Assembly: GCA_020650975.1 (NCBI GenBank)
Contig: JAIPMN010001598.1
Location: 1-28,792, forward strand
Direction of reading: 5' to 3'
DNA length: 28,792 bases
Origin: Apostichopus californicus
Taxonomy: Eukaryota; Echinodermata; Holothuroidea; Aspidochirotida; Stichopodidae
In this document: positions 1-10,516 of the stretch, piece after piece
Numbering within the stretch: the stretch's first letter is position 1
Layout: each line of letters starts with the position of its first letter
The notes under the pieces: generated by a model
What the model was told of the DNA's origin: nothing
Seen by the model: only the letters and a program-made list of their open reading frames with translations
Database searches by the model: none
Translations under genes and position numbers: made by a program

Positions 1-64
1 CCCCTCATGCCTACCCCTCCCTTTCATGCCTACCCCTCCTCTCATGCCTACCCCTCCCTTACAT
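1..64. repeat. 18-19 bp minisatellite (3 copies, cut by window edge)
   Basis: The unit catgcctacccctccctt recurs at 6, 25 and 43 (spacing 19 and 18), with a degenerate catg at 61. The array probably continues to the left of the window. It lies in the SLU7 intron. Confidence 0.8.
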
Positions 65-503
65 GTAACTCCCCTTACAGGGGATTTTGCTTTTTCTCTA
101 AACTATCGCTTATTTCAGTCTCCAGAATGCTTGATGGGTCTTTTTAAAAGCAAGCAATAAATTTCAAATATTATGAAATTCTGAAAGATGTTTGAAGTCA
201 ATTTTAACCGAGTCATGAAACATCTCTTCTGTTATGCTCATTATTTTGAGAGCAGACACTTTTCCACATGGATCATCCAAATATTGTTTTATATTGTTTA
301 TGGTTTTTTCATGGTTGACATGTATTGCTTAGTTCATTGTCTTTTCCTGTGATTTTTGTGTGTGTATAATTACACATATCATATACATGTCATGCTTGAT
401 TTGAAACCCATTTCCTAGCCAGCAACCCCAAGCCCTTGCCCCTTGGAAATATTCTAATTTCCTTGCATCAGGTTTTACGCCACAAAATTTCATACTGTTA
501 CAG
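1..503 (+). other. SLU7 last intron, 3' part
   Basis: This is the 3' portion of the intron before the last SLU7 exon, with its acceptor at 502-503. Apart from the minisatellite at the left edge it is plain AT-rich sequence. I see no further exon or element. Confidence 0.85.
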
Positions 504-686
504 GCAATCAAGGAGCAAGCCCAGCAGGAACGAGAGGCAGAGCGTCTGTTGAAGATCGACGAGAGGAAACGTCCGTACAACAGCCTAGCCAGCATCAGTA
601 GCTTTAAGGAACCAACAGAAGAAGAGATGGAAGCTTTCAGAATGAAGAGGAAAAGATCAGACGATCCCATGGCTCAATTTCTTTAG
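504..686 (+). CDS. SLU7: SLU7 pre-mRNA splicing factor, terminal coding exon
   Basis: The exon follows a good acceptor (pyrimidine-rich, ending ttacag at 498-503) and encodes the last 60 residues of SLU7 in phase 0, stopping with TAG at 684-686. It opens with a charged helix ([17 protein letters not shown]) and then carries the hallmark SLU7 tail: [10 protein letters not shown], then [16 protein letters not shown] and DDPMAQFL. Human SLU7, from memory, ends almost the same way ([33 protein letters not shown]), so this protein is about two residues shorter at the end. SLU7 is a nuclear zinc-knuckle spliceosome protein that helps choose the 3' splice site in the second step of splicing. All upstream exons, including the zinc knuckle, lie left of the window. 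The gene points right, towards the leftward PPAR-like gene. Confidence 0.95.
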   Translation, partial: AIKEQAQQEREAERLLKIDERKRPYNSLASISSFKEPTEEEMEAFRMKRKRSDDPMAQFL

Positions 687-1106
687 CATCTCTGAAAACG
701 AGACTTGGATTCAAATCGGGAAAACTGATCTGGATGAGTACGTGGGCGACGTCATTCAGAGGATTGGAATTTCAAAATCAAAAGCCAAAAAAGGGACGAA
801 AAATGTGTGACACAATGATCCGTGGTATAAGAAGTGGAATATCAGACACAGTATCATTAATACGGCAATCACACTGAGTGTTGGAACTGTTGAAGAAATA
901 GCAGAAATTAAACGGAAAAGGACATACGTTGAGCTATCAGCATCTGGTTTTAATATCTGTAAATAAATCAGGAGTAAGTCAGGTACAAGGTCATACATAA
1001 ATAGTTTTACAGACCAAAGGAGAATTAAGTAAACCAACTCTCACAGGTAGAATATTCAAAAGTGTCTGACCCCTGACCCTCTGTATTGTAGCTAACAGGG
1101 AATAAA
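687..1106 (+). other. SLU7 3'UTR up to candidate poly(A) signals
   Basis: This is non-coding sequence after the SLU7 stop. Canonical AATAAA hexamers lie at 962-967 and 1101-1106. The second is followed within about 25 bases by T/GT-rich sequence (tgatttgttttaattcc), which suits a cleavage site, so it is the slightly better candidate. The exact transcript end cannot be fixed from sequence alone. Confidence 0.5.
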
Positions 1107-1249
1107 AACTTAAGTTATATGATTTGTTTTAATTCCTGACTTGTTATGACCTTAGATGTGAATGTTAAGTTGTTTGAGATATATCACAATTACAGATAGG
1201 TCATATGTAACAGACCTGACAGTCTCTCATTGGCAAAATACTGCAACTG

Positions 1250-1282
1250 GGGTTGGGTGGGTGAGAGGGGAGGGGGGGGGGG
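1250..1282 (+). repeat. G-rich tract with G-quadruplex potential
   Basis: At least four runs of three or more G lie within about 33 bases on the plus strand, ending in a long homopolymer G run. It lies about 145 bases downstream of the second SLU7 poly(A) signal, where G-rich DNA can slow polymerase. That role is inference. Confidence 0.55.
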
Positions 1283-1528
1283 AGTAGTATAGATGCCACA
1301 GCCTAAGGAACCAGCAGAGGCCTTAGAAAGCATGGGATAAGGAATAATGCATTTTCATAATATACTTAAGAAAACAATGTGGACTTCAGGAAGGTGAAAT
1401 TATTTTCCACAGGGCCAGATCTGTTTGTTACTTTAACGAAAGGTAAATAATATAATGTATTTCACTGTGTGTCATACTGTTCAGTGCTTAAGCATGTCAT
1501 ACTGTACGTGTTCATGAGCTATTGTGTA

Positions 1529-1750
1529 TTATACAACACCTAATTATATTCCGGCCATTTGATTGGTCAATTGCTCGTCGATTGCATGCAAAATCCGCTC
1601 TATTGCAATCTTTGAAATAGAACCATGGGTTATACTTTTTTGATAGCACTTTTCTCAATGGTAAGAGAGCAGAGAAACCTGTCTGTTCAAAACAATCTGT
1701 TGCATGAGTGCATTTTACATCCAATTATTAATTAAAAAGGTGTTGTATAA
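1529..1750. mobile_element. Small inverted-repeat element (MITE-like), 13-bp perfect TIRs
   Basis: TTATACAACACCT at 1529-1541 is exactly repeated in inverse orientation (AGGTGTTGTATAA) at 1738-1750, enclosing about 200 bp without coding capacity. Similarity continues inward as AT-rich TAATTA. If the ends are trimmed, TA dinucleotides flank both sides, as in Tc1/mariner-type target duplications, but the palindromic junction makes the true boundary ambiguous. It directly abuts the palindrome at 1753-1914, which shares the TTGTATAA edge, so the two may be one composite element. The superfamily is not assigned. Confidence 0.6.
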
Positions 1751-1752
1751 AA

Positions 1753-1919
1753 CAAATAATGAATGGTTTCCATTCCTGCAATAGTGCAAATATTTCATCC
1801 GTTGAAAGATGTAATTTGTTCGATTCAACTCAGCTGCGCCTCGTTGAATGGAACTTTCCATCTTTCAACTCATGAAATATTTGCACTATTGCACTCATAA
1901 CCATTCATTATTTGTATAA
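1753..1919. mobile_element. Fold-back palindromic element, arms about 75 bp
   Basis: The left arm starts CAAATAATGAATGGTT at 1753 and the right arm ends with its inverse AACCATTCATTATTTG at 1914. Inside, TGCAATAGTGCAAATATTTCA and GTTGAAAGATG recur inverted, and the centre near 1825-1855 carries CAACTCAGCTGCGCCTCGTTG. The whole unit would fold into a long, mostly paired hairpin. It is non-coding and is followed by TTGTATAA at 1912-1919, which matches the edges of the neighbouring element at 1529-1750. It is best described as a fold-back MITE relic. Confidence 0.7.
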
Positions 1920-4178
1920 TGCTAAACATTAGTTTGGATTTATCTAACCCGAATAATCTGGAATAATCTGATCTGGATTGTAGAAGTATGGATAATCCCT
2001 GCTTAAACATATTTGGATAATTGCAATTTGTCCTGTTAGTACAAACTGTTAGATTATCCAGAATAAGGTTCCAGTGGAGAATATTACTATTCTTTTAATC
2101 ACTTAAATAAATTTAGTTTCGGCATTTCTGCTGCTATTTATTAACCTTTGTTTGTTTTTAAATTTTGTGTGTGTTGAGTTTTTATCGCAATTTTGATCAT
2201 ATCGGGTGTTTGAGAGTAAAATCAACTAGAATAGACATTGCAAGCTTTGTAGGAGGTAAGTTAGGTGAATGCTACCCCTGGCATAGTAACTAACAAATAT
2301 TATCAGAGTGTCTCTCGACGTCTTATCCTAAAACAGTTTAGCATGTTAGCTACCAAACCTCATATTTTCTCAAGGGAGTTCTTTCCTGTACAGACATTTC
2401 CATAAGTTATCTAAAAGTTGCTCCATTGCCCAAGTTTCAAATTAAATTCACTCCATGGTAGAAACACTCACATCCAAGTGAAGGGAGGTGAAAGAAAATA
2501 TTACCTGGAAAAATTGCTAAACTTTCCCCTTGCAGCCAATGCCCCACTCCCTCCCTCCCCCCACCCCACCCCCCTCAAAGCAAAAGGGAGAAAGTTTTGA
2601 GAGAAAAATGTTATTCTGATATTCTAAGCAATCATACTATCTTTCCTTCCATTTTCTCAAAGGTGTGAGTGTTCAGCTTTTCTAAGGAAGATACTTTTGA
2701 GAATTCTCCTTCTTTGGGTCATGTATGTAAGTCCAAAAATAATCATAAAAATGATGATGACAACAAACAAATAAGTGGGGAAAAAGAAAATACACAAAAT
2801 GTAGAAAAATCCTCTATATTTCACTCTTATCCAGTTTTGTATATACACTTGTACTTTTTATGCAATTAATAATTTGTATAAATGAATTGTAAACTTTCAA
2901 CTGTACAGTTTTTGTAATCATATATATAAAAAAAATAAGATAACAAAAGATTGGCAAAGAAATTTTCTGAATTATCCATTTCATAACCAGAGAGAGAGAG
3001 TCCACTGCCTCAAAACAGATATCCAAGGATAGCTAAAAATATTAGAAACTTATTTTCATCTTGGTACTCCTTGATTATTAATGCTTCATCTTACTAAAAA
3101 TGAAAAAGTAGGGGGAAAACAATCTTTTAAGGACTCTATTTTCTACCTCATACATTTAATAATCTTTGTTAAGTTCCTTCCTAAATTTCTTTGGTATAAT
3201 CTTTATATATGTAAGGCATAAACTTGAAAGTTGTTTTTGCTTTACCTGAAAACAAATCAATTTCTTTCAGACAAAGCCGTTTCGAAAATGAAAGCGGCAG
3301 CAAAAGTTTGAACCAGAAACAAAATGCACCTATGGAGACAGCAATCTTGCTTCAAATTAACCCAAAACAAAAGTAAATATGTATTTTTGCACCACATGAA
3401 TGTTTTATAAAAAAAAATTGCTTCAATTTGGATTAACTAGGTATTTGGCAACTGCCAATTTAACTTCTTAAAGACTGTGCATACCATCCATTCAAGCAGG
3501 TTTCTTTCATTCTAAATGTCACCTCTCACACCGTTTATGTTACGACTCGAAAGATTTTGATTTTGGCAGCAGTCTAATACAGCAATTCATTGGTTGATGG
3601 GAATGATCACAACAAATCCTAGGTTCTTCAGTTTCAGGCCTTGACTTTTTTCCATGTTCCAAAGGTGACATTTAAATTCCTTTGGGGACACATTAGGGGG
3701 AACCAAGCAATATTCACTGTTTGATAATTCTGTGACAAATAAACTAATTGTCACCTTTTAACCTCACTCTTTTCCCATCAGGAATTCTGTAGTCATACAA
3801 TACTACTTGATCATTTATATCTTAATTTTTCGGGCTAGATTGTGATACAGCCAGCAAGTTTTACCAACAATTGTAAAATAGTTAAAAAAGGAGTTGAAAG
3901 TCAACCAGGTACAGCTTGCAAGCATTTCAGAACCACAAAACAATTTCATGATTAATTTTCATTTTCAATTCAGTGACTTTGTTGTATGGTGAAAACATCA
4001 AAAGTAGGAACTTTTGGTCACATTTAGTCCTCTTAAAATTACTTCCTCAAACACAGTTTATTTATACTATTTAAGTAATTAGATTTAACGGTGGGACGAA
4101 GAATTCCAAAACTTAGTTAATTTGTAAAGCACAGGCTGACATTCATTATCTTTCATAAACTGAGTAAAATATTTGTTT

Positions 4179-4206
4179 TGGGGTGTGGTGGGGTGGGGGG
4201 AGGGGG
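4179..4206 (+). repeat. G-rich tract
   Basis: Runs of four to six G separated by one to five bases (ggggtgtggtggggtgggggg...) give strong G-quadruplex potential on the plus strand. There is no associated gene signal. Confidence 0.6.
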
Positions 4207-4882
4207 AACATGCATGAAGGTGATTTCTCAGGCAGGGGGTGGGAAACCTCAGAATCCAATGTATCTAACTCTGTATAGCTTTGCAACATTCCACCGCATC
4301 AAAATTCATTTCGGCATTGTACTAATTAATTATATTATGAAAATCACATTGACATGTCTTGTATATTAAACAAGAAAAACATTTCTCAAGAAAAAAAGAA
4401 AATAATTTAAAAAAAAGTTAAGAAAAATGATAATTTGGTTACCTTTAATTCGTTTAAACCTTTAATTAGTTAGTATAAAGTACTTGGAAACATAGCGACC
4501 ATAAAAGGAAAGACTTTCTGTAGCGATGTGCTAAAAGTGACGATAACGGTGTTTCTGTGATTTAGTTTTATATCCTATAAATAAACTAACATCTACTTGG
4601 AGCTACAACAGAACTGCTATCTCCATATTTCAGAATGTATCTCACCACGACGTGCCCACTTAAAACATAAAAGAATTCAATTGAAAGGTTTTGAAATATG
4701 CATGCTAAATAATTTGCCTTAATTTACATTAAGAAGACTTACATGCATCATTAAAATGAAATCAAATCGGATGACATTTCGACCAAATAAATTTCCTTAA
4801 AAAATCGCAATAAATTTTTCCATTATTTTCACAAAACTTCTGAAACTTTTGCCTCATTCAACTTTTGCCAATCTTCCAGCAA

Positions 4883-5017
4883 ACTTCTGATAAGTACATG
4901 AAAATTTAAAACCAAATATTAATTACGAACATTTACCTGTATATAGAATCAAAACTTCTGATCAGTACATGAAAATTTAATCCAAATATTAATTATGAAC
5001 ATTTATATAGAATCAAA
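4883..5017. repeat. Tandem duplication, two units of about 71 and 64 bp
   Basis: Unit one starts ACTTCTGATAAGTACATG at 4883 and unit two starts ACTTCTGATCAGTACATG at 4954. Both run through AAATATTAATTA(C/T)GAACATTTA to ATATAGAATCAAA. The second unit lacks a few bases. High identity over the paired units indicates a recent local duplication in intergenic DNA. Confidence 0.85.
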
Positions 5018-7485
5018 TGTCCCTGGCTTGCTTACACAATCTTGTATTTAAGAAACATAAAATTACCTCCTGTTCTTTGTTAAAATAGTAATTTAAAAAA
5101 ATGGGAAAAAAAATTAAAAGATATAATCTGAATGTAACAAAACTTATTTCGGAAAAAACATAAATTATAAAACTATCTTTAAGAGAAGAATATTTGGGAG
5201 ATCTTATGAGAAACATTCAAGACTTTGGTTAACAATTTCAGACTGGCCTTCCTGTTTGTCATCATAAAAATAATCTTCATTCGGTGGTTTAAAATAATCC
5301 AAGTATTTGACAACTCCAAAGTCAAGCAACTCTTTTTCAACATTACCAAGTCAAACATTAAAATAAATGAGAACTTGGGCATATTTTGATAAGCAACTTA
5401 AAAGTAAGATATTTTATTATTATTATATATGTAAAAATTTATTTGGTTAAAAGGTTTAGTTTCGTCCAATACAAACTAAGGACTATTCTTAAAGGCAGAA
5501 AAGAATGTGCCATGGATGAGGTCAACCGAGCTACCAGGCAAACCACACCAATACGCATAATACAAGTTTAGACATATTAAGCTGTGTAGTGAGTTTATAA
5601 GAAAACTAGACAGCCCCTGTGTTTAACAGGGAAGAGAGCAAGAAAGGGTGCCTGGTCCACAAGCCAGACGTGGCTTCCAACACCTCTGGTTACTTTCAGA
5701 GATTTCACACCTCATATAGCTTTGAGGTATCAAGGTAGCACCATTTGCTGAAGTGTGAATGTTAGACACATTCTCCAAAACCAGAGACTATTTGAGGGCT
5801 TATTTTCTGAACTGCTGCATTTTCTTGAACATTGGTAGAAAAAAAAACATGCAACCAAATCAAGAAAGAGTATTTTGTTTACCGTAGGTGACCATCTACA
5901 TATGCACATAATATGTCAGATTCTGCTATGATTTATAACATTACCTCATCATTACCCCTCAAATACTGAAATTTGTCTTTAACATTCACGAGTTTTCAAT
6001 ACTTAGTATGTATAATCACGTACCTCTCTACTGTATATCTCTCCTCTGCCTACTTTCAATCCATTCACTACCCCCCACCCCCCCCACCCAAACCATGGTA
6101 GCAGGATAACTCCATGCCCCTCACATGGAAAAGGAAATAGTGTCCGAGATATACTAACATTCTCACCACATAACTGCATTGGAACTTTGACCAAAAATAT
6201 TTTTTTTTGTCTTGCGTGTTATCAAGGAAATGGCTGAAAAAAAATCTTTTTCTTAATCGGTTAAAATAAACACGGTAAAATACTTGTATCACAGAGGTAA
6301 ATGTTTTTATCATGACATTTTTATAAATAACAGAAAAACCATTAAAATATGTCTTTTGCAAGTAGTGTTAGAAAACATATATCATACAGCGCCACCAAAC
6401 AGGCAATATTGACACACATAAAGAGTTATAACGTTAAGGAGCACACAGTGTTCAAATCTATCACTTTCTCTTCTTTTTCTTTCTTTATTTTTGGTTTTTA
6501 TTGATAAGGAGTAATTTTTTTTTGTATTACACAAACTTGAGTATTGTTAATAAAAACAAAAGTGTAAAATGCTAGTTTGTAAAAAGCCCTGAATAGTAAA
6601 AAGAATGAACATACAAAATCGGTTCAATCAGTAACTTATTTGCAGCAACGGTGAAACAACTACTTCAGAAAATCCAAGCTGTGATGGAGTCGATTAATAA
6701 CAACAAGTAGAACCGACCAATACCTGATTTTACCAGCTTAATCAACTCTGCTACGATAAACAGAGATTCAAGCTGACATGTGTAGTCGTTATTTTCACAA
6801 AATTTCACCAGCTATTAAACAAACATCAAATCCCTTGTTTCCATTACATCTATATCTTTGTTCTGAACAAGAAATCTTGCCTTGCCAAATGGCTGTTCCT
6901 AGAGTGTATTCTTACAACTGTCAGACAAGCTAACACATAACATTTTGAAACGTTTATTTCAAAATCTTAAAGATCACTTCCAGCAACACGTAAGATCGTT
7001 TTTGACGGTGGCAACTTACTTGTCCTGCGTCTTATTTTTTACACACTATTTAGTCATTACATAGTGATAAAGTATTACCAATGTTTTTAACATAGGACAA
7101 CATTGTTAATAGGCAATTAGTAAACGTTCCGACAACGATCACAGGAATCTACAAAATGTCAGTGTAATAAATTTATAACAAAACCTTTTTAAAATATGGC
7201 ACTGTTAGTTGGAAGGCTCTCATCAGCAGAACAAGCTGGAATATAAACATCAAGCCTGCTACGTGATATAAATAGAAACCTTCATAATAGATAACTATTT
7301 GTGCTATCTTTTACAGACTTGTTTTTGTCAGAAAAATTTAAACCAGGACTGCTTATTGGAATAGGCTGCAATATTATTATAAATGACAATGTTCACATTA
7401 CACATAGCATCATGGTGTAAATTGTTAAGAAAATCAACAAGTTGAAATTGCCTAGAGATTATGACAAGGTTTTACCTACATATTA

Positions 7486-7625
7486 TGAAACTTTTAGAAA
7501 ATTTGCCCCCCCAAAAATTAAAATTAGAAGGTGTCATGATCCTAGCAGGATCTTCCTCAGAGGCTTATGAAGACTCTGAAGAAGATACTGTTAGGACTGA
7601 AACATCACACCCTCTACTTTTACAC
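7486..7625 (+). mobile_element. Hairpin-bearing retroelement relic with hammerhead/Penelope-like features
   Basis: Two near-complementary 22-base arms lie at 7539-7560 (contains CCTAGCAGGATCTTCCTCAG) and 7576-7597 (contains CTGAAGAAGATACTG), separated by 15 bases. The right arm contains CTGAAGA, which fits the CUGANGA core of hammerhead ribozymes, and is followed at 7599-7602 by GAAA. This CTGANGA...GAAAC arrangement is typical of the terminal regions of Penelope-like elements and retrozymes. Imperfect direct repeats, TTTTACCTACATATTATG near 7471 and TTTTACCTACACATGATAT near 7626, may be flanking target duplications. There is no reverse transcriptase here. The family assignment is inference from motif memory. 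Confidence 0.35.
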
Positions 7626-7672
7626 ATTTTACCTACACATGATATTTGTAGTAGATAAGCAGTTTGCTAACA

Positions 7673-7674
<2 letters not shown>

Positions 7675-7705
<31 letters not shown>
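7675..7705. repeat. (TC)n microsatellite
   Basis: About 15 uninterrupted TC repeats. Confidence 0.95.
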
Positions 7706-7707
<2 letters not shown>

Positions 7708-7827
7708 ATTTCGAAATGCATAACAGAAACACATCCAAACCAGACATTTTCTCACCAACTTATCAAATATTTTGTTAACCTATACTGACCTTGTGCTTTT
7801 CCATGAATTCAGAAATCTATAGAATGT

Positions 7828-7905
7828 TGTGGTTAGGCTTTGTAGCTAGGCTAGTGGTTAGACTTATCACTTCCCCATGAAGTGCACATTTAAGATCCAT
7901 ACTTT
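7828..7905 (+). repeat. Possible tRNA-derived SINE relic
   Basis: TAGCTAGGCTAGTGGTTAGA resembles a degenerate Pol III A box and D arm. It is followed by a perfect 5-bp stem with a 7-base loop (CACTT-CCCCATG-AAGTG) like an anticodon arm, then ATTTAAGATCC, which resembles a weak B box. The loop lacks the usual T33, so this is not a working tRNA gene. GGTTAGGCTTTGT recurs near 8023, hinting at further copies or rearrangement. The similarity could be coincidental. Confidence 0.3.
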
Positions 7906-9196
7906 ACTTTTACTACTTCTCATATTTCCTGAAACTGTTTGTTAAACCTAGGTCATGTATTAGCTCCACACTCAAAGTAAACAATCTTTCTCACTTGAGG
8001 CACCTGTGGTTAGGCTACACTGGTTAGGCTTTGTGGTACGTGTCACAAGGCTGTGTGGTAATTCAAATCAAATTTATGATAAAATCTTTCTCTCTGAAAA
8101 AGGTCATTAAAAATTCAGGTTGCCACAAGTTTAGATAATACACTAGTACCATCAACTTAGTTCAAGGGTAACAAATTACTAATGATCCCCATACACAACA
8201 TGTTGAGGCCATAATTACACAGAAAGAAGATGCTATGACACAACACAACAGCACTTTTGGCAGTCGAAAATAAAACTTCACCATCTGGTATCTTGGTTCT
8301 ATGATTTTTTCTCCTTACTCAAATATATTCCTAGCTAATTTCTTACATCAATCAATTTGACATAATTAAAAGTTTAAAATCCAGATTATAGGATACTTCT
8401 TTCTTGCATCACAAACAATCATATTATATCATTTTGCCAATATTACCAAAAGCTAATCTTATATGGTCATGGTAAAGGTTACAAAAGTGACACAAAAAAA
8501 GATGAATTGCCCGATGGAATAGAACTTCAACAGCATGCTGCCTTTCCCTTGCCAACATGACATAATTGTTATCGCAAAGTTCCTCACTGAGCTATTAATC
8601 TAATGCTAAAATGATATTCCCCAAATTACCAAGGAAAGTTTAACAGTTTTTTGTTATTTTATGAATCATTGCAAGCAAATCTAGCACATAGCCAAACATA
8701 GTCCTCTAAGAGTTGTTTATTTATTCTCAAGAGACTTTTCTTTAGCTGCCAAAAAACAATCAAGATAATATTAGAGTAGACGGTTACCCTACTGCAGTGG
8801 AATGGTGACACACAAGGTCCACATTTCCCACAATTTGAATTGAATTTCTCCAGCACCACCCAGAAAAATTAAAGGGATAAAAAATTACTAAAACTTCTCC
8901 CCCTACCCCAACCATCATTTAGAAAACCATGGAAAAGTCTTGCCGTAAGACGGACTATTAATTTATTTTTAATAAATGATTAAAAGCAAAAACGTACATG
9001 CAATTGCAACAGGTAGGCCAATAATTCAGTCAATACTTGCTAAAAGGATCAAAATCCTCAAACATCACAATCACAAATTTAGACCTGTGTTATTTTTGTG
9101 ATATTTGAATAATTGACTTCATGATTGCTAGCAATTTTGTTTAATAACTTAAATACTTAATTATTACCACTGTACACGTTTGGTAAATTTAGAATA

Positions 9197-10268
9197 TTTA
9201 TTAATCTGTCAAAAATACTTCCAAATTGTAAAAGAAGTCTTAGAAAGGGTTGCCGGTGTAAAGTAAGAGCATGGACGAATTCTGTTGGAATTATTTTCAT
9301 AGATATATCAATATCACTTTACGTAGCCAGACATCGCACACTGGAACGAGCCTGGAATTAAACGCTTCTCAACAATATATAAGTCTGTTCTTTTTACACA
9401 CCATGGATTTACAGAGGGAAAATAAACTGGACAATTCTCACTAAGGAATTAAGAATTGTGAAATTTGAATTTTTCATCACTTAAACTGACCTTATTATTT
9501 ATCCAGGTGCTTTTATAATGTGACAGACTGTTTAAACTTGGCCACAAAGCTACCTTATGCTTTAAAAAATAACCAAACATTTTTCTGTTTTCAATAGCAC
9601 ATTCTTCAAGGTTGATGTCTATCAAATTCTATTCAGAAAGTAAGAAGAAAATGGACATTAGAGAAATAAATATGTCAACAACAACAACAGCATAAATAAC
9701 AACAAAAAAGCCTGAAAAATGGTGACTAACAGTTGTTAACAGGTGACCAATTCCGGGTCCTTCTAGCATAAATAGTAATTCTGCTTGCCATTAGTTTGTT
9801 TGCTGTTTTGTCCAATAAATTAATGCAGGTATTATATCGGATAAGAATTACTTGTGTAGTGATGAGCAAAATGGAGGATTTTACTACCACTTTTAAATAG
9901 TGAAAAAGATGTAGGACAGTAACAAATATCCACTGCGAAGGACAAGGACATACATATCGTTGTGCCATTCAAGCAAGGTGTTCAGATAATCCTTCCACCG
10001 CAGCTACCCATGTAGCATACAGGGTTACAACCACGGAGGTGTACATATCTCTTACCACGATCAGACAATTCTCTCCATTCTGTCCTCCGGTAGGCCACGG
10101 AAGGCCTAGACTGACCACTTTTGTCCCTGTCGCGATTCCACAGAATGTGAATTTTCATCATCTTGATGATCCAAAATGACGAAAGATTCAACTGAAAGCT
10201 ATAAAATGCACTTTTGCAGCCTTCGTCAGATTCCTCTCCCCACACCCCCGACGGGGTGGGGGCTTGGG
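9197..10268 (-). other. Probable PPAR-like 3'UTR and downstream sequence
   Basis: This is non-coding sequence after the receptor stop, read leftwards. A GC-rich stem (CACCCC-CGAC-GGGGTG, plus-strand 10243-10258) sits about ten bases past the stop. An 87-codon frame then spans 10245-9982 without similarity that I recognise. The first canonical AATAAA on this strand is at plus 9197-9202 (TTTATT). A bidirectional pair follows at 8962-8967 (minus) and 8971-8976 (plus). Variant hexamers at about 9885 and 9512 could act earlier, so the transcript end is uncertain. Confidence 0.45.
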
Positions 10269-10516
10269 CTAGAGGCCGTAAATTTCCTTAAGCAGAGGCG
10301 GCGGCCCTGGGTATTGGGGATCGTCCATGAGCATAAACTTTTGTACTTGTTGTATGTGCTCTAGCACCAGTTGTCTGAGGTCCACTAACAAGTGTAGAAG
10401 TCGAGGCAAGAGAATCCGATGGTTAGCGTGAGTCTGTCGAAGCTCCTGTTCCAAAGCCTCTAAGATGATTTCTTGAAACTTTTCCACTTTGCCTCTCTCG
10501 GCTAGATCGTCTCTGT
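10269..10516 (-). CDS. PPAR: PPAR-like exon: helices 10-12 and stop
   Basis: The acceptor ggttacag lies before 10516. A split Asp codon gives the [16 protein letters not shown] segment (PPAR GDRPGLLNVGHIEKMQ). Helix 10/11 follows ([20 protein letters not shown]) and keeps the His equivalent to PPAR-gamma H449. A proline-rich linker ([10 protein letters not shown]) leads to the AF-2 core LLKEIY, and the protein stops after GL at TAG (10271-10269). Vertebrate PPARs continue with a few residues ending in the activating Tyr (Y473 in gamma, Y464 in alpha), which is absent here. Confidence 0.95.

Larger units (their letters stand above)
1107..9196. other. Intergenic region between convergent SLU7 and PPAR-like genes
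   Basis: About 8 kb of AT-rich sequence without a convincing exon on either strand; the open frames here are short, low-complexity and unlike known proteins. It holds a G-run at 1250-1282, the fold-back composite at 1529-1919, C-rich DNA at 2540-2578, a G-rich tract at 4179-4206, a tandem duplication at 4883-5017, a C-tract at 6069-6090, the hairpin relic near 7500, (TC)n at 7675-7705 and a tRNA-like relic near 7830. I see nothing I can name in the stretches between these, including 1920-4180, 5020-6060, 6100-7460 and 8070-9190. Confidence 0.7.

Noticed and set aside
981-993. AGGTACAAGGTCA, a DR1-like PPAR response element downstream of SLU7
   Set aside because: One half-site is poor (AGGTAC), and single half-site matches are common in this length of DNA; no supporting context.
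7461-7788. Small coding gene with an SSSEAYEDSEED acidic stretch
   Set aside because: The frame runs through the inverted hairpin and into the (TC)n microsatellite, so it is better explained as repeat sequence.
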